64,000 nt of DNA from Primorskyibacter flagellatus (lineage in GTDB: Bacteria; Pseudomonadota; Alphaproteobacteria; Rhodobacterales; Rhodobacteraceae). Below are positions 29,252 to 38,647 of the stretch, in pieces. The DNA is taken from NCBI RefSeq assembly GCF_900176485.1, contig NZ_FWYD01000003.1:434001-498000 (forward strand), written 5' to 3'. The notes below the pieces were generated by a model. It ran no database searches. It was not told the origin of the DNA and saw only the letters and a list, made by a program, of their open reading frames with translations. Both the position numbers and the translations under genes were made by a program. Within the stretch, counting starts at the first letter, position 1. Every line of letters begins with the position of its first letter.

Positions 29252-30427
29252 ATGGCAAAGGAAAAGTTTGAGCGTTCTAAGCCGCATTGCAACATTGGCA
29301 CGATTGGCCATGTGGACCACGGCAAGACGACGCTGACGGCTGCGATCACGAAATATTTCGGTGACTTCCAGGCGTATGACCAGATTGACGGCGCGCCGGA
29401 AGAAAAGGCGCGCGGGATCACGATCTCGACCGCGCATGTCGAGTACGAGACCGAGAACCGCCACTACGCGCATGTCGACTGCCCCGGCCACGCTGACTAT
29501 GTCAAGAACATGATCACCGGTGCGGCGCAGATGGATGGCGCGATCCTGGTTGTGAACGCTGCTGACGGCCCGATGCCGCAGACGCGCGAGCACATCCTGC
29601 TGGGCCGCCAGGTTGGCATCCCTGCGATGGTCGTGTTCCTGAACAAGGTTGACCAGGTCGACGACGAAGAGCTGCTCGAGCTGGTCGAGATGGAAGTGCG
29701 CGAGCTTCTGTCGGCCTATGACTATCCGGGCGACGATATCCCGATCATCGCCGGTTCGGCGCTGGCCGCTCTGGAAGGTCGCGACAACGCGATCGGCGAA
29801 GACAAGATCAAGGAACTGATGGCGGCTGTCGACGAGTACATCCCCCAGCCCGCGCGCGCCGTGGACCAGCCCTTCCTGATGCCGATCGAGGACGTGTTCT
29901 CGATTTCCGGCCGCGGGACGGTTGTGACCGGCCGTGTCGAGCGTGGCGTTGTGAACGTCGGCGACGAGCTTGAAATCGTTGGCATTCGTGACACGCGCAA
30001 GACGACCTGCACCGGTGTGGAAATGTTCCGCAAGCTGCTGGATCGTGGTGAAGCCGGCGACAATATCGGTGCCCTGCTGCGCGGTATCGACCGCGAAGGC
30101 GTTGAGCGTGGACAGGTCCTGTGCAAGCCGGGTTCGGTCAAGCCACACACCAAGTTCGAGGCAGAAGCCTATATCCTGACCAAGGACGAGGGTGGCCGTC
30201 ACACGCCGTTCTTCGCGAACTACCGCCCGCAGTTCTACTTCCGCACGACGGATGTGACCGGCACGGTTGTTCTTCCCGAAGGCACCGAAATGGTGATGCC
30301 GGGCGACAACCTGAAGTTCGAGGTTGAGCTGATCGCACCGATCGCGATGGAAGAAAAGCTGCGCTTCGCGATCCGCGAAGGCGGCCGCACAGTCGGCTCC
30401 GGCGTCGTCTCGAAAATCATCGAGTAA
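29252..30427 (+). CDS. tuf: elongation factor Tu, copy 2
   Basis: This is the str-operon EF-Tu. The 391-residue protein appears identical to copy 1 at 5208-6383, with the same GTPase motifs ([18 protein letters not shown]). I counted about nine silent base differences in the 1176 bases, and near-identity continues about 45 bases past the stop. Recent gene conversion between the copies, 24 kb apart in the same orientation, is the simplest reading. A candidate GGGAGCCAGG ribosome binding site precedes the ATG. Confidence 0.99.
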   Translation: MAKEKFERSKPHCNIGTIGHVDHGKTTLTAAITKYFGDFQAYDQIDGAPEEKARGITISTAHVEYETENRHYAHVDCPGHADYVKNMITGAAQMDGAILVVNAADGPMPQTREHILLGRQVGIPAMVVFLNKVDQVDDEELLELVEMEVRELLSAYDYPGDDIPIIAGSALAALEGRDNAIGEDKIKELMAAVDEYIPQPARAVDQPFLMPIEDVFSISGRGTVVTGRVERGVVNVGDELEIVGIRDTRKTTCTGVEMFRKLLDRGEAGDNIGALLRGIDREGVERGQVLCKPGSVKPHTKFEAEAYILTKDEGGRHTPFFANYRPQFYFRTTDVTGTVVLPEGTEMVMPGDNLKFEVELIAPIAMEEKLRFAIREGGRTVGSGVVSKIIE

Positions 30428-30436
30428 TCAAACTGA

Positions 30437-30500
30437 CTGCGCGGGGGGCAAACAACCCCCCGCAGGGTTCGAAGAGGGGGCGGGATGATCCCGCCTCCTC
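30437..30500 (+). promoter_or_regulatory. two hairpins between tuf copy 2 and rpsJ
   Basis: The first (30437-30465) is the tuf-linked hairpin, also present after copy 1. The second (30474-30500) is a 12-bp stem with one G-T pair, GAGGGGGCGGGA with TCCCGCCTCCTC, around a TGA loop. Neither ends in a T-run; they may attenuate or process the str-S10 transcript. Confidence 0.55.
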
Positions 30501-30535
30501 CTATCAACTCCAATGCCGCGAAAGGCTAGATTGAA

Positions 30536-30844
30536 ATGCAAGGCCAAAATATTCGCATCCGGCTAAAGGCGTTTGACTACCGCGTCCTGGATGCCTCGAC
30601 GCAGGAAATCGTCAACACCGCCAAACGCACCGGTGCAGACGTCCGCGGGCCGATCCCGCTGCCGAACAAGATCGAGAAATTCACTGTTCTGCGTGGTCCC
30701 CATGTGAACAAGAAATCCCGTGATCAGTTCGAGATCCGGACGCATAAGCGTCTGCTCGACATTGTCGACCCGACACCCCAGACCGTGGACGCGCTGATGA
30801 AGCTCGACCTGGCTGCCGGCGTCGACGTCGAGATCAAGGTATAA
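30536..30844 (+). CDS. rpsJ: 30S ribosomal protein S10
   Basis: S10 is a 30S head protein and, as NusE, a partner of NusB and NusG in antitermination. The 102-residue product shows [20 protein letters not shown], the tip loop [24 protein letters not shown] and the C-terminal [20 protein letters not shown]. Length is normal. It is the first gene of the S10 operon here, 16 bases upstream of rplC. Confidence 0.99.
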   Translation: MQGQNIRIRLKAFDYRVLDASTQEIVNTAKRTGADVRGPIPLPNKIEKFTVLRGPHVNKKSRDQFEIRTHKRLLDIVDPTPQTVDALMKLDLAAGVDVEIKV

Positions 30845-30859
30845 GGAGGGCACCCGGAC

Positions 30860-31702
30860 ATGTTGCGCTCTGGTATCATCGCTAAGAAAGTCGGCATGAC
30901 CCGGCTTTTCATGGAAGACGGAAAGCAGATTCCTGTGACCGTTCTTCAACTCGACAAGCTTCAGGTTGTTGCAACCCGCACCGCCGATCTGCACGGCTAT
31001 ACCGCTGTTCAGCTGGGTGCTGGCACGGCCAAGGCAAAGCGGACATCCAAGGCCATGCGCGGCCACTTCGCGGTTGCGAATGTGGAACCCAAGCGCAAGG
31101 TCGCGGAATTCCGCGTGGCTGCTGAAAACCTGATCGAAATCGGTGAGGAAATCACGGCTGACCATTACTTTGAAGGTCAGTATGTGGATGTTTCCGGCAC
31201 CTCGATCGGTAAAGGGTTCGCCGGTGCCATGAAGCGGCACAACTTCGGTGGTCTTCGCGCCTCGCACGGTGTTTCGATCAGCCACCGTTCGCACGGCTCC
31301 ACGGGTCAATGTCAGGATCCCGGCAAGGTCTTCAAAGGTAAGAAGATGGCTGGACACATGGGCGCTGCACGCGTCACCACGCAAAACTTGCAGGTCGTCA
31401 AGACCGACGCAGAGCGTGGCCTGATCATGATCAAGGGTGCCGTTCCAGGTTCCAAAGGTGGTTGGGTGACCGTCAAGGATGCGGTCAAGAAGCCGACACC
31501 CGAGAACGTGATCTATCCTGCCGCGCTGAAGTCGGCGGGTGAAGAAGCCAAGCGCCTTGCCGAGGAAGCCGCCGCACAGGCCGCAGCCGAGGAAGAAGCC
31601 GCAGCAAAGGCCGCAGCTGAAGAGCAGGCCGCCGCCGAGGCAGATGCGCTGAAGAAGGCTGAGGCCGATATCGAGGCCGAGAAGAAGGAAGGCGACGAAT
31701 GA
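30860..31702 (+). CDS. rplC: 50S ribosomal protein L3 with long C-terminal tail
   Basis: L3 is an early-assembly protein near the peptidyl transferase centre. The core shows [58 protein letters not shown] and [20 protein letters not shown], all family motifs. The protein is 280 residues; E. coli L3 has about 209. The extra C-terminal 50-60 residues are mostly Ala, Glu and Lys and should be helical or coiled. The last four bases overlap the rplD start (ATGA), so L4 translation is coupled. Confidence 0.98.
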   Translation: MLRSGIIAKKVGMTRLFMEDGKQIPVTVLQLDKLQVVATRTADLHGYTAVQLGAGTAKAKRTSKAMRGHFAVANVEPKRKVAEFRVAAENLIEIGEEITADHYFEGQYVDVSGTSIGKGFAGAMKRHNFGGLRASHGVSISHRSHGSTGQCQDPGKVFKGKKMAGHMGAARVTTQNLQVVKTDAERGLIMIKGAVPGSKGGWVTVKDAVKKPTPENVIYPAALKSAGEEAKRLAEEAAAQAAAEEEAAAKAAAEEQAAAEADALKKAEADIEAEKKEGDE

Positions 31703-32316
31703 AACTCGACGTGATCAAACTGGACGGCGGCACGGCCGGCTCGGTCGATCTGGGCGACGACGTCTTCGGCCTGGAACCGCGTGCGGACATTCTGCACCGT
31801 GTCGTTCGTTGGCAGCGCAACAAGGCGCAGGCCGGTACGCACAAGGTCAAGACCCGCTCGGAAGTCAGCTACTCGACGAAGAAGATCTATCGCCAGAAGG
31901 GCACCGGCGGCGCACGCCACGGCTCCCGCAAGGCACCTATCTTCCGCAAGGGTGGTATCTACAAGGGTCCGACCCCGCGCAGCCACGGCCACGATCTTCC
32001 CAAGAAGGTCCGTGCACTGGGTCTGAAGCTGGCACTGTCTGCCAAGTTGAAGGACGGTTCGCTGGTCATCATCGACACTGCAAACTCGAACGGCAAAACG
32101 TCCGAGCTGGCGCGTCAGGTGAAGGATCTGGGCTGGAAGCGCGCACTGGTTATCGACGGGGCAGAGGTGAACCAGGATTTCGCCCGCGCCGCAGCCAACA
32201 TCGACGGTCTCGATGTTCTGCCGTCGATGGGTGCCAACGTTTATGACATCCTCAAGAAGGACACGCTTGTCCTGACGAAGGCGGGTGTCGAAGCACTGGA
32301 GGCTCGACTGAAATGA
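31699..32316 (+). CDS. rplD: 50S ribosomal protein L4
   Basis: L4 lines the exit tunnel and in E. coli autoregulates the S10 operon. The 205-residue protein contains the tunnel loop [20 protein letters not shown] followed by [16 protein letters not shown], and the C-terminal globular part with [20 protein letters not shown]. It overlaps rplC by 4 bases at its start and rplW by 4 bases at its end, so three genes are translationally linked. Confidence 0.99.
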   Translation: MKLDVIKLDGGTAGSVDLGDDVFGLEPRADILHRVVRWQRNKAQAGTHKVKTRSEVSYSTKKIYRQKGTGGARHGSRKAPIFRKGGIYKGPTPRSHGHDLPKKVRALGLKLALSAKLKDGSLVIIDTANSNGKTSELARQVKDLGWKRALVIDGAEVNQDFARAAANIDGLDVLPSMGANVYDILKKDTLVLTKAGVEALEARLK

Positions 32317-32609
32317 GCGCGAAAGCAGAACATTACGACGTGATCCGCAAGCCGATCGTCACCGAAAAATCGACCATGGCGTCGGAAAGCGGTGCGGTTG
32401 TCTTTGAAGTGGATATCGAGGCCAACAAGCCACAGATCAAAGAGGCCGTCGAAAGCCTGTTTGGTGTGAAGGTCAAGGCCGTCAACACCACGATCACCAA
32501 AGGCAAGGTCAAGCGTTTCCGCGGGCAACCCGGCAAGCGCAAGGACGTCAAGAAGGCCTATGTCACCCTCGAAGAGGGTAACACCATTGACGTGACCACC
32601 GGGCTGTAA
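32313..32609 (+). CDS. rplW: 50S ribosomal protein L23
   Basis: L23 sits at the tunnel exit and docks trigger factor and SRP. The 98-residue protein carries [20 protein letters not shown], the long loop ending in [20 protein letters not shown] and the terminal [15 protein letters not shown]. It starts within the last codons of rplD (ATGA overlap). It is followed by 263 bases with two hairpins before rplB, an unusually long gap in this operon. Confidence 0.99.
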   Translation: MSAKAEHYDVIRKPIVTEKSTMASESGAVVFEVDIEANKPQIKEAVESLFGVKVKAVNTTITKGKVKRFRGQPGKRKDVKKAYVTLEEGNTIDVTTGL

Positions 32610-32630
32610 TAGCCACGGGCAACTTTCGCG

Positions 32631-32663
32631 GCCCCGGATTCGTTCCGGGGCTGCACGGTTTTT
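32631..32663 (+). terminator. terminator-like hairpin inside the S10 operon (rplW-rplB)
   Basis: GCCCCGGA pairs with TCCGGGGC around a TTCGT loop (32631-32651). After a 6-base spacer comes a run of eight T (within 32659-32666). The position inside the operon suggests attenuation or partial termination. Confidence 0.6.
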
Positions 32664-32696
32664 TTTCTGGAGGTCCTTGTGGACCCGCAGACACCC

Positions 32697-32717
32697 GTCC
32701 CGGACTTGATCCGGGAC
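32697..32717. repeat. REP-like palindrome in the rplW-rplB spacer
   Basis: An 8-bp stem of GTCCCGGA and TCCGGGAC encloses the loop CTTGA. It belongs to the same palindrome family as those at 16254, 35607, 35654, 47423 and 47458. Confidence 0.65.
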
Positions 32718-32872
32718 CTCTTCGCCTGATCTTGCGGCGTGCCGGCAACGGTTCTTTTGCATTTTTCGGCGGATCACCGGGGACCTTCGGGGCCCTTTTA
32801 CTTCGGTCACCTCGCACGAGGGGGCTTACATCAGGCGGGTTTCCCGCCAGTAGCTAACGGAAGACAGAAAGC

Positions 32873-33715
32873 ATGGCACTCAAGTCGTATAAGCCGACGA
32901 CGCCGGGCCAGCGCGGGCTGGTGCTGATCGACCGTTCGGAGCTTTGGAAAGGGCGTCCGGTCAAATCTCTCACCGAGGGTTTGTCCAAATCGGGCGGTCG
33001 GAACAACACCGGGCGGATCACATCGCGCAGGCGTGGTGGTGGGGCAAAGCGCCTCTACCGGATCGTAGATTTCAGACGTAACAAATTCGACGTGGCGGCA
33101 ACCGTCGAGCGGATCGAATATGACCCGAACCGGACCGCCTTTATCGCGCTCGTCAAATACGACGATGGCGAGCAGGCTTACGTTCTTGCCCCCCAGCGTC
33201 TCGCTGTCGGTGACAAGGTCGTGGCAGGCACCAAGGTCGACATCAAGCCGGGCAACGCGATGCCGTTCTCGGGCATGCCGATCGGGACGATCGTCCACAA
33301 TATCGAGCTGAAGCCGGGTAAAGGCGGTCAGATCGCGCGTGCGGCGGGCACCTATGCCCAGTTCGTCGGTCGCGATGGTGGCTATGCCCAGATCCGTCTC
33401 AGCTCGGGCGAACTGCGCCTGGTGCGTCAGGAATGCATGGCCACTGTTGGTGCCGTGTCGAACCCCGACAACTCGAACCAGAACTACGGCAAGGCCGGCC
33501 GGATGCGCCACTATGGCAAGCGTCCTTCCGTCCGCGGCGTTGTGATGAACCCGATCGATCACCCCCATGGCGGTGGTGAAGGTCGGACGAGCGGTGGTCG
33601 TCACCCGGTTACTCCTTGGGGTAAGCCGACCAAAGGTGCCAAGACCCGTAACAAGAACAAGGCCTCGCAGCAGCTGATTATCCGCTCGCGGCACGCCAAG
33701 AAGAAAGGGCGCTAA
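32873..33715 (+). CDS. rplB: 50S ribosomal protein L2
   Basis: L2 is essential for subunit association and peptidyl transfer. The 280-residue product has [20 protein letters not shown], the SH3-like core, the conserved [21 protein letters not shown] loop and a basic C-terminus ending in [10 protein letters not shown]. It is an exact length match to the bacterial family. It is followed by rpsS after 3 bases. Confidence 0.99.
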   Translation: MALKSYKPTTPGQRGLVLIDRSELWKGRPVKSLTEGLSKSGGRNNTGRITSRRRGGGAKRLYRIVDFRRNKFDVAATVERIEYDPNRTAFIALVKYDDGEQAYVLAPQRLAVGDKVVAGTKVDIKPGNAMPFSGMPIGTIVHNIELKPGKGGQIARAAGTYAQFVGRDGGYAQIRLSSGELRLVRQECMATVGAVSNPDNSNQNYGKAGRMRHYGKRPSVRGVVMNPIDHPHGGGEGRTSGGRHPVTPWGKPTKGAKTRNKNKASQQLIIRSRHAKKKGR

Positions 33716-33718
33716 TAC

Positions 33719-33997
33719 ATGACACGCTCTGTCTGGAAAGGCCCCTTCGTTGACGCCTATGTGCTCAAGAAGGCCGAAGCTTCCCGTGAATCGGGTCGCA
33801 GTGAAGTTATCAAAATCTGGTCGCGCCGTTCGACGATCCTGCCCCAGTTCGTGGGCTTGACGTTTGGCGTCTATAATGGCCGCAAACATATCCCGGTGAA
33901 CGTCTCCGAAGATATGATCGGTCAGAAGTTCGGTGAGTATTCGCCGACCCGTACATATTACGGACATGCGGCTGACAAAAAAGCGAAGCGGAAATAA
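33719..33997 (+). CDS. rpsS: 30S ribosomal protein S19
   Basis: S19 binds S13 in the 30S head. The 92-residue protein has [19 protein letters not shown], the loop [19 protein letters not shown] and [20 protein letters not shown], ending in a basic tail DKKAKRK. It lies 3 bases from rplB and 3 bases from rplV. Confidence 0.99.
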   Translation: MTRSVWKGPFVDAYVLKKAEASRESGRSEVIKIWSRRSTILPQFVGLTFGVYNGRKHIPVNVSEDMIGQKFGEYSPTRTYYGHAADKKAKRK

Positions 33998-34000
33998 GCC

Positions 34001-34381
34001 ATGAGCAAGGATAAGAATCCCCGCCGCGTGGCTGATAACGAAGCAATGGCAAAACTGCGCATGCTTCGCACAAGCCCGCAAAAGCTGAACCTGGTTGCTG
34101 CGATGATCCGTGGCAAGAAAGTGGAGAAGGCCCTGACCGATCTCACTTTCTCGAACAAGCGGATCGCGATCGACGTGAAGAAATGCCTTCAGTCGGCCAT
34201 CGCCAATGCCGAGAACAACCACAATCTGGATGTTGATGAACTGGTCGTCGCCGAGGCCTATGTCGGCAAGAACCTGACCATGAAGCGCGGTCGTCCCCGT
34301 GCCCGCGGCCGGTTTGGCAAGATCATCAAGCCGTTCAGTGAGCTGACCATCAAGGTCCGCCAGGTCGAGGAGCAAGCATAA
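34001..34381 (+). CDS. rplV: 50S ribosomal protein L22
   Basis: L22 contributes to the exit tunnel and macrolide contact region. The 126-residue protein has [19 protein letters not shown], the helix [17 protein letters not shown] and the tunnel hairpin [20 protein letters not shown]. It overlaps rpsC by a single base (TAATG), which couples the two reading frames. Confidence 0.99.
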   Translation: MSKDKNPRRVADNEAMAKLRMLRTSPQKLNLVAAMIRGKKVEKALTDLTFSNKRIAIDVKKCLQSAIANAENNHNLDVDELVVAEAYVGKNLTMKRGRPRARGRFGKIIKPFSELTIKVRQVEEQA

Positions 34382-35091
34382 TGGGTAACAAAACCAACCC
34401 GATCGGTATGCGCCTTCAGGTCAACCGCACCTGGGACAGCCGTTGGTATGCTGACACCAAGGACTATGGTGATCTGCTGCTGGAAGATATCGCCATCCGC
34501 GAATTCATCTTCAAGGAATGCAAGCAGGCCGGTGTGTCGCGCGTAATTATCGAGCGTCCGCACAAGAAGTGCCGTGTGACCGTTCATACTGCGCGCCCGG
34601 GCGTGATCATCGGCAAAAAAGGCGCCGATATCGAAACCCTGCGCAAGAAGATCGCGGCAATGACCGACTCTGAGCTGCACCTCAACATCGTTGAGGTTCG
34701 CAAGCCCGAGCTTGACGCGCGTCTGGTGGGAGAATCGATCTCTCAGCAGCTTGAGCGTCGGGTGTCGTTCCGTCGCGCCATGAAACGTGCCGTGCAAAAC
34801 GCGATGCGCATGGGTGCATTGGGGATCCGGGTGAACGTTGCTGGCCGCCTCGGCGGTGCAGAGATCGCCCGTACCGAATGGTATCGCGAGGGCCGCGTGC
34901 CCCTGCATACCCTTCGCGCTGACATTGATTACGCAAATGTCGAGGCCGAAACGGCCTATGGCATCATCGGGATCAAGGTCTGGATCTTCAAGGGTGAGAT
35001 CATGGAGCACGATCCGCAAGCGCGTGACCGTAAGGCACAAGAGCTGCAGGACGGCCCGGCCCCTCGTGGTGCCGGCGGCGGCCGCCGCTAA
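34381..35091 (+). CDS. rpsC: 30S ribosomal protein S3
   Basis: S3 forms the mRNA entry channel and has helicase-like activity with S4 and S5. The 236-residue protein shows [20 protein letters not shown], the KH domain around [20 protein letters not shown] and the C-terminal domain with [20 protein letters not shown]. The final 20 residues are Gly/Arg-rich. It starts at the last base of rplV and is followed by rplP after 12 bases with AAGGAG. Confidence 0.99.
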   Translation: MGNKTNPIGMRLQVNRTWDSRWYADTKDYGDLLLEDIAIREFIFKECKQAGVSRVIIERPHKKCRVTVHTARPGVIIGKKGADIETLRKKIAAMTDSELHLNIVEVRKPELDARLVGESISQQLERRVSFRRAMKRAVQNAMRMGALGIRVNVAGRLGGAEIARTEWYREGRVPLHTLRADIDYANVEAETAYGIIGIKVWIFKGEIMEHDPQARDRKAQELQDGPAPRGAGGGRR

Positions 35092-35103
35092 GGAGAATTT
35101 GAG

Positions 35104-35517
35104 ATGCTTCAACCGAAACGCACTAAATTCCGCAAGCAGTTCAAGGGTCGGATTGCAGGTCTTGCCAAAGGCGGCAGCGACTTGAACTTCGGAACCTATG
35201 GCCTCAAGGCAACCCAGCCCGAGCGTGTGACAGCGCGTCAGATCGAGGCGGCTCGCCGCGCGATGACACGTCACATGAAGCGCCAGGGCCGGGTCTGGAT
35301 CCGGATTTTCCCGGACGTGCCCGTGACCTCCAAGCCCACCGAAGTTCGGATGGGTAAGGGTAAAGGTTCGGTCGACTTCTGGGCCTGCAAGGTCAAGCCC
35401 GGCCGTGTCATGTTCGAGATCGACGGTGTCGACGAGGACGTGGCCCGCGAGGCGCTGCGTCTTGCTGCGATGAAATTGCCGATCAAGACCCGCGTCGTCG
35501 TTCGCGAGGACTGGTAA
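35104..35517 (+). CDS. rplP: 50S ribosomal protein L16
   Basis: L16 organises the aminoacyl-tRNA and EF-G contact site of the 50S subunit. The 137-residue product has [38 protein letters not shown] and the loop [20 protein letters not shown]. Arg82 in EVRMGKGKG corresponds to E. coli Arg81, the residue hydroxylated by the 2OG oxygenase YcfD/RoxA there. A terminator-like hairpin and a putative 2OG oxygenase gene follow, an arrangement discussed in the findings. Confidence 0.99.
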   Translation: MLQPKRTKFRKQFKGRIAGLAKGGSDLNFGTYGLKATQPERVTARQIEAARRAMTRHMKRQGRVWIRIFPDVPVTSKPTEVRMGKGKGSVDFWACKVKPGRVMFEIDGVDEDVAREALRLAAMKLPIKTRVVVREDW

Positions 35518-35550
35518 GCAAAGGGCGACAGCCCGATGCGAGTAGAATTG

Positions 35551-35580
35551 ACCCCCGGCGCGAAAGCGGCGGGGGTTTTC
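35551..35580 (+). terminator. terminator-like hairpin after rplP
   Basis: ACCCCCGGCGC and GCGGCGGGGGT form an 11-bp stem with one mismatch around GAAA, followed by TTTTCG. It probably ends or weakens the S10 transcript before the inserted genes. Confidence 0.75.
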
Positions 35581-35606
35581 GTTTCGCTGCGTTCGGTCAC
35601 TGCGCG

Positions 35607-35672
35607 CCCCGGACTTGATCCGGGGCCTTCTGCCGTCAGCGAAACCGCAGAGGCCCCGGATCAAGTCCGGGG
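35607..35672. repeat. inverted pair of REP-like palindromes
   Basis: CCCCGGACTTGATCCGGGG at 35607-35625 and its reverse complement at 35654-35672 are separated by 28 bases, so the two copies face each other as in BIME-type elements. They lie in the spacer between rplP and the putative oxygenase gene. Confidence 0.75.
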
Positions 35673-35733
35673 CAGGACGCGCTGATGCGAATGGCCTCTC
35701 GCACCCGGTGACGACTCGCGCTACACCACGGTC

Positions 35734-36354
35734 ATGTCACAGATACGCTCGCTTTTTGCCACCCGCCTTTACCGTGCTGCCTTGTCGGAGCATGCACCCG
35801 TTATCGACGCCGACGAGATGGCCCAGTCCTGCTATTCGATCGCAGAGGATGACGAGGCCGGGCAGGTGTGGTGCGAGCAGAATGGCTATCCCGGCTATAC
35901 GTCTTACGCGTCTTTGACGGACTTGCCTTGGCGGTTTCCCGTTTTTGGGGATCTGGTAACGTCCTTGGACAAGCATGTTGCGGCTTTCGTAAAGGATCTG
36001 GAATTTGATCTGGGCGACAGGGCGTTGGTGTTGGAAGATATCTGGATCAATATCCTGCCCGAAGGTGGTGCCCATTCCAGTCATATCCATCCGCATTCGG
36101 TCATTTCAGGCACCACATATGTTGCCATGCCTGGTGGAGCATCTGCTTTGAAGCTTGAAGATCCGCGTTTGCCGATGATGATGGCGGCCCCTACACGCCA
36201 AAAGGGTTGCCGCGAGGAATTGCGGGCCTTTATATACGAGGCACCAAACGTCGGTGACGTGTTGCTGTGGGAAAGCTGGTTGCGCCACGAAGTGCCGATG
36301 AACATGTCTGAAGAAGAGCGCATCAGCGTCAGTTTCAACTATAGGTGGGACTGA
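35734..36354 (+). CDS. putative 2OG-Fe(II) oxygenase (TIGR02466-like)
   Basis: This 206-residue protein has the wording of the TIGR02466 / PF13759 group: LVLEDIWINILPEGGAHSSH, then HIHPHSVISGTTYVAMPGGA, and later LLWESWLRHEVPMN and ISVSFNYRWD. The histidines in HIHPHS, His185 and Arg196 are plausible iron and 2-oxoglutarate ligands. The start is the ATG at 35734, which yields MSQIRSLFATRLYRAAL. It sits within the ribosomal super-operon between rplP and rpmC. The role is unknown; L16 or another ribosomal protein as substrate is only a location-based guess. Confidence 0.75.
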   Translation: MSQIRSLFATRLYRAALSEHAPVIDADEMAQSCYSIAEDDEAGQVWCEQNGYPGYTSYASLTDLPWRFPVFGDLVTSLDKHVAAFVKDLEFDLGDRALVLEDIWINILPEGGAHSSHIHPHSVISGTTYVAMPGGASALKLEDPRLPMMMAAPTRQKGCREELRAFIYEAPNVGDVLLWESWLRHEVPMNMSEEERISVSFNYRWD

Positions 36355-36629
36355 GCCGCGCGTGAGACATTCGCTAGATGTGGTGCCGGGCTGAACGGGT
36401 AGGGCGTTTCTGATACGATGCAGCCATCCTGTACCCGTCGCCAGGTCAGCACGTTTTGCGAGAACGAACAACGTGCCATGAAGCTTTTTCCACCAACGTT
36501 CAGGCAGGCTATCTCACCGAGTGGGACTTCTACGCCATTGCGGTTTATGCAGGCACAATCGGTTGGGGCCTGTTCCGCAAATGCGGGCATGGCGGCAAGT
36601 ATCAGCCCCAATGTCAGCAACTGGCGCAT
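36339..36629 (-). CDS. small secreted cysteine-containing protein
   Basis: This 96-residue protein has a Sec signal peptide (MRQLLTLGLILAAMPAFA, cleavage before EQ). The mature part has five cysteines in DCACINRNGVEVPLGEIACL and FMARCSFSQNVLTWRRVQDGC, a pattern seen in short exported Rhodobacterales proteins of unknown role. Disulfide bonding in the periplasm is likely for four of them. It runs opposite to the surrounding ribosomal genes and its end overlaps the end of the putative oxygenase gene by 16 bases. Confidence 0.7.
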   Translation of the reverse strand: MRQLLTLGLILAAMPAFAEQAPTDCACINRNGVEVPLGEIACLNVGGKSFMARCSFSQNVLTWRRVQDGCIVSETPYPFSPAPHLANVSRAAQSHL

Positions 36630-36877
36630 GACACATCATAGCCTGAAAGCCGAGGCTGGGTAAAGAAAAGCCGCATAGGCGTTTGAGGGGGTGTGGTAGA
36701 CCGAGGCGCAAACGCATCGCGAAGCCGGTCGGGTGGCTTTCGTTTATACAGAGTGTTGCGTTTTGAACGAATCGCGCGTAAAGGGGCTGCTCATCCACGG
36801 ACTCCACCGGAAAAAGGGTGACCCTATGTGTACGCAGATGGGGGCCTGCCGGTGATGTTGTAGTAAAGGAGAGGCGC

Positions 36878-37081
36878 ATGAACGCCCACGAACTCCGTGA
36901 CAAGACCCCGGACGAACTCCGGGACCAGCTTGTCCAGCTTAAAAAGGAGGCCTTCAACCTCCGCTTCCAGGCCGCCACCGGCCAAATGGAAAATACCGCA
37001 CGTATGCGCCAGGTGCGTCGTGACGCGGCACGGGTCAAGACCGTGCTGAACCAGAAAGCCGCGCAAGCGGCTGCAGAATAA
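36878..37081 (+). CDS. rpmC: 50S ribosomal protein L29
   Basis: L29 is a small helical protein at the tunnel exit beside L23. The 67-residue protein reads [20 protein letters not shown] and [20 protein letters not shown], with a basic and Ala-rich C-terminal helix. The ATG at 36878 has AAAGGAGAGG directly upstream; an earlier ATG at 36818 adds 20 non-conserved residues. A promoter must lie in the preceding 248-base spacer or the operon must be read through from S10, but I could not identify a clear one. Confidence 0.97.
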   Translation: MNAHELRDKTPDELRDQLVQLKKEAFNLRFQAATGQMENTARMRQVRRDAARVKTVLNQKAAQAAAE

Positions 37082-37092
37082 GGACGCCTGAT

Positions 37093-37323
37093 ATGCCCAA
37101 ACGAATTCTGCAAGGCACCGTCACAAGCACTGCCAACGCCCAGACCGTCACCGTGAAGGTCGAGCGTCGCTTCAAGCACCCTGTGCTGCAAAAGACAATC
37201 CGTAAGTCCAAGAAGTACCGGGCTCACGACGAAGCTGAAAAGTTTCAGGTTGGCGACTCGGTCCGCATCATCGAATGCGCGCCGAAGTCGAAGACGAAAC
37301 GCTGGGAGGTGGTGGCTGAATAA
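37093..37323 (+). CDS. rpsQ: 30S ribosomal protein S17
   Basis: S17 binds 16S rRNA early in assembly. The 76-residue protein shows [40 protein letters not shown] and [20 protein letters not shown]. Length is typical. It lies 11 bases after rpmC. Confidence 0.98.
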   Translation: MPKRILQGTVTSTANAQTVTVKVERRFKHPVLQKTIRKSKKYRAHDEAEKFQVGDSVRIIECAPKSKTKRWEVVAE

Positions 37324-37351
37324 GCCCCCGCTCAACAGCTTTACGAAACCC

Positions 37352-37380
37352 TGGGGGATTGGCGTGAATGACGCCCCCCA
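37352..37380 (+). promoter_or_regulatory. hairpin between rpsQ and rplN
   Basis: TGGGG and GGCGT pair with ACGCC and CCCCA around GAATG, with a short bulge. It lies 19 bases before rplN, near the site where S8 repression of the spc operon would act in E. coli, but it is not a recognised S8 target. Confidence 0.4.
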
Positions 37381-37398
37381 AAGGTCGGGAGAAACCAA

Positions 37399-37767
37399 AT
37401 GATCCAGATGCAGACCAATCTGGATGTCGCTGACAACTCCGGCGCTCGCCGGGTGCAGTGCATCAAGGTTCTGGGTGGTTCCAAACGCAGATATGCGAGC
37501 GTGGGCGACATTATCGTCGTCTCCGTCAAGGAAGCCATCCCGCGCGGTCGCGTGAAAAAAGGGGACGTCCGCAAGGCCGTCGTCGTGCGCACCGCCAAGG
37601 AAGTCCGTCGTGAAGACGGCTCCTCCATCCGTTTTGACCGCAATGCCGCCGTGATCCTGAACAACGCAGGTGAGCCGGTCGGAACCCGTATCTTCGGGCC
37701 GGTCGTGCGCGAATTGCGTGCCAAAAACTTCATGAAGATCATCTCGCTTGCTCCGGAGGTGCTGTAA
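37399..37767 (+). CDS. rplN: 50S ribosomal protein L14
   Basis: L14 bridges the subunits near the GTPase-associated region. The 122-residue protein has [40 protein letters not shown] and [20 protein letters not shown], ending in the family wording [19 protein letters not shown]. Its stop codon overlaps the rplX start by one base (TAATG). Confidence 0.99.
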   Translation: MIQMQTNLDVADNSGARRVQCIKVLGGSKRRYASVGDIIVVSVKEAIPRGRVKKGDVRKAVVVRTAKEVRREDGSSIRFDRNAAVILNNAGEPVGTRIFGPVVRELRAKNFMKIISLAPEVL

Positions 37768-38078
37768 TGGCTGCTAAGCTCCGCAAGGGCGACAATGTCG
37801 TCATTTTGACCGGCAAGGACAAAGGCAAGCAGGGCACGATTACCCTGATTGACCCCAAGGCCGGCAAGGCTGTGGTGGATGGGCTGAACATGGCCGTCCG
37901 TCACACCCGTCAGACCCAGACCAGCCAAGGGGGCCGCGTGCCCAAGGCGATGCCGATTGCATTGTCGAACCTGTCGCTGGTTGACACTAACGGTAAGGCA
38001 ACCCGCGTCGGCTTCCGGATGGAAGGCGACAAGAAGGTTCGTTTTGCCAAGACCACGGGGGACGTGATCGATGCTTGA
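37767..38078 (+). CDS. rplX: 50S ribosomal protein L24
   Basis: L24 initiates 50S assembly. The 103-residue protein has the KOW-type core [40 protein letters not shown] and [20 protein letters not shown]. It overlaps the rplE start by 8 bases, so the frames are linked. Confidence 0.99.
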   Translation: MAAKLRKGDNVVILTGKDKGKQGTITLIDPKAGKAVVDGLNMAVRHTRQTQTSQGGRVPKAMPIALSNLSLVDTNGKATRVGFRMEGDKKVRFAKTTGDVIDA

Positions 38079-38634
38079 TACCGCAACCTATACCCCGCGT
38101 CTGAAAACGCAGTTCCGCGAGACCATCAAAGCGGCACTGAAAGAAGAGTTCGGTTATACGAGCGACATGCAGATCCCGGCTTTGGAAAAGATCGTGCTGA
38201 ACATCGGCTGTGGTGCCGAAGCGGTACGCGATTCCAAGAAGGCAAAATCGGCACAGGAAGATCTGTCCGCGATTGCCGGCCAAAAGGCTGTCATCACAAA
38301 GGCCAAGAAATCGATCGCCGGTTTCCGGGTCCGTGAAGAGATGCCGCTGGGTGCCAAGGTGACCCTGCGCGGTGACCGGATGTACGACTTTCTCGACCGT
38401 CTCATCACCATCGCAATGCCCCGTGTCCGCGACTTCCGCGGTGTGTCGGGCAAATCGTTCGATGGCCGCGGCAACTATGCCACGGGCCTCAAGGAACATA
38501 TCGTCTTTCCCGAAATCGATTTCGACAAGGTAGACGAGACCTGGGGCATGGACATCGTGATCGTCACGACCGCGAAGACCGACGCGGAAGCCAAAGCGCT
38601 GTTGAAGCATTTCAACATGCCGTTCAACAGCTGA
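38071..38634 (+). CDS. rplE: 50S ribosomal protein L5
   Basis: L5 contacts 5S rRNA and S13 in the intersubunit bridge. The 187-residue protein has [60 protein letters not shown] and the C-terminal [20 protein letters not shown]. The start overlaps rplX; the length is normal. Confidence 0.99.
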   Translation: MLDTATYTPRLKTQFRETIKAALKEEFGYTSDMQIPALEKIVLNIGCGAEAVRDSKKAKSAQEDLSAIAGQKAVITKAKKSIAGFRVREEMPLGAKVTLRGDRMYDFLDRLITIAMPRVRDFRGVSGKSFDGRGNYATGLKEHIVFPEIDFDKVDETWGMDIVIVTTAKTDAEAKALLKHFNMPFNS

Positions 38635-38647
38635 GGGGACCTGTATC

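Noticed and set aside
27018-29258. Minus-strand open frame of 746 codons opposite fusA
   Set aside because: Shadow of the EF-G gene with no recognisable domain.
32831-35664. Minus-strand open frames of 514 and 468 codons opposite rplB to rplP
   Set aside because: Shadows of consecutive ribosomal protein genes, with compositional bias only.
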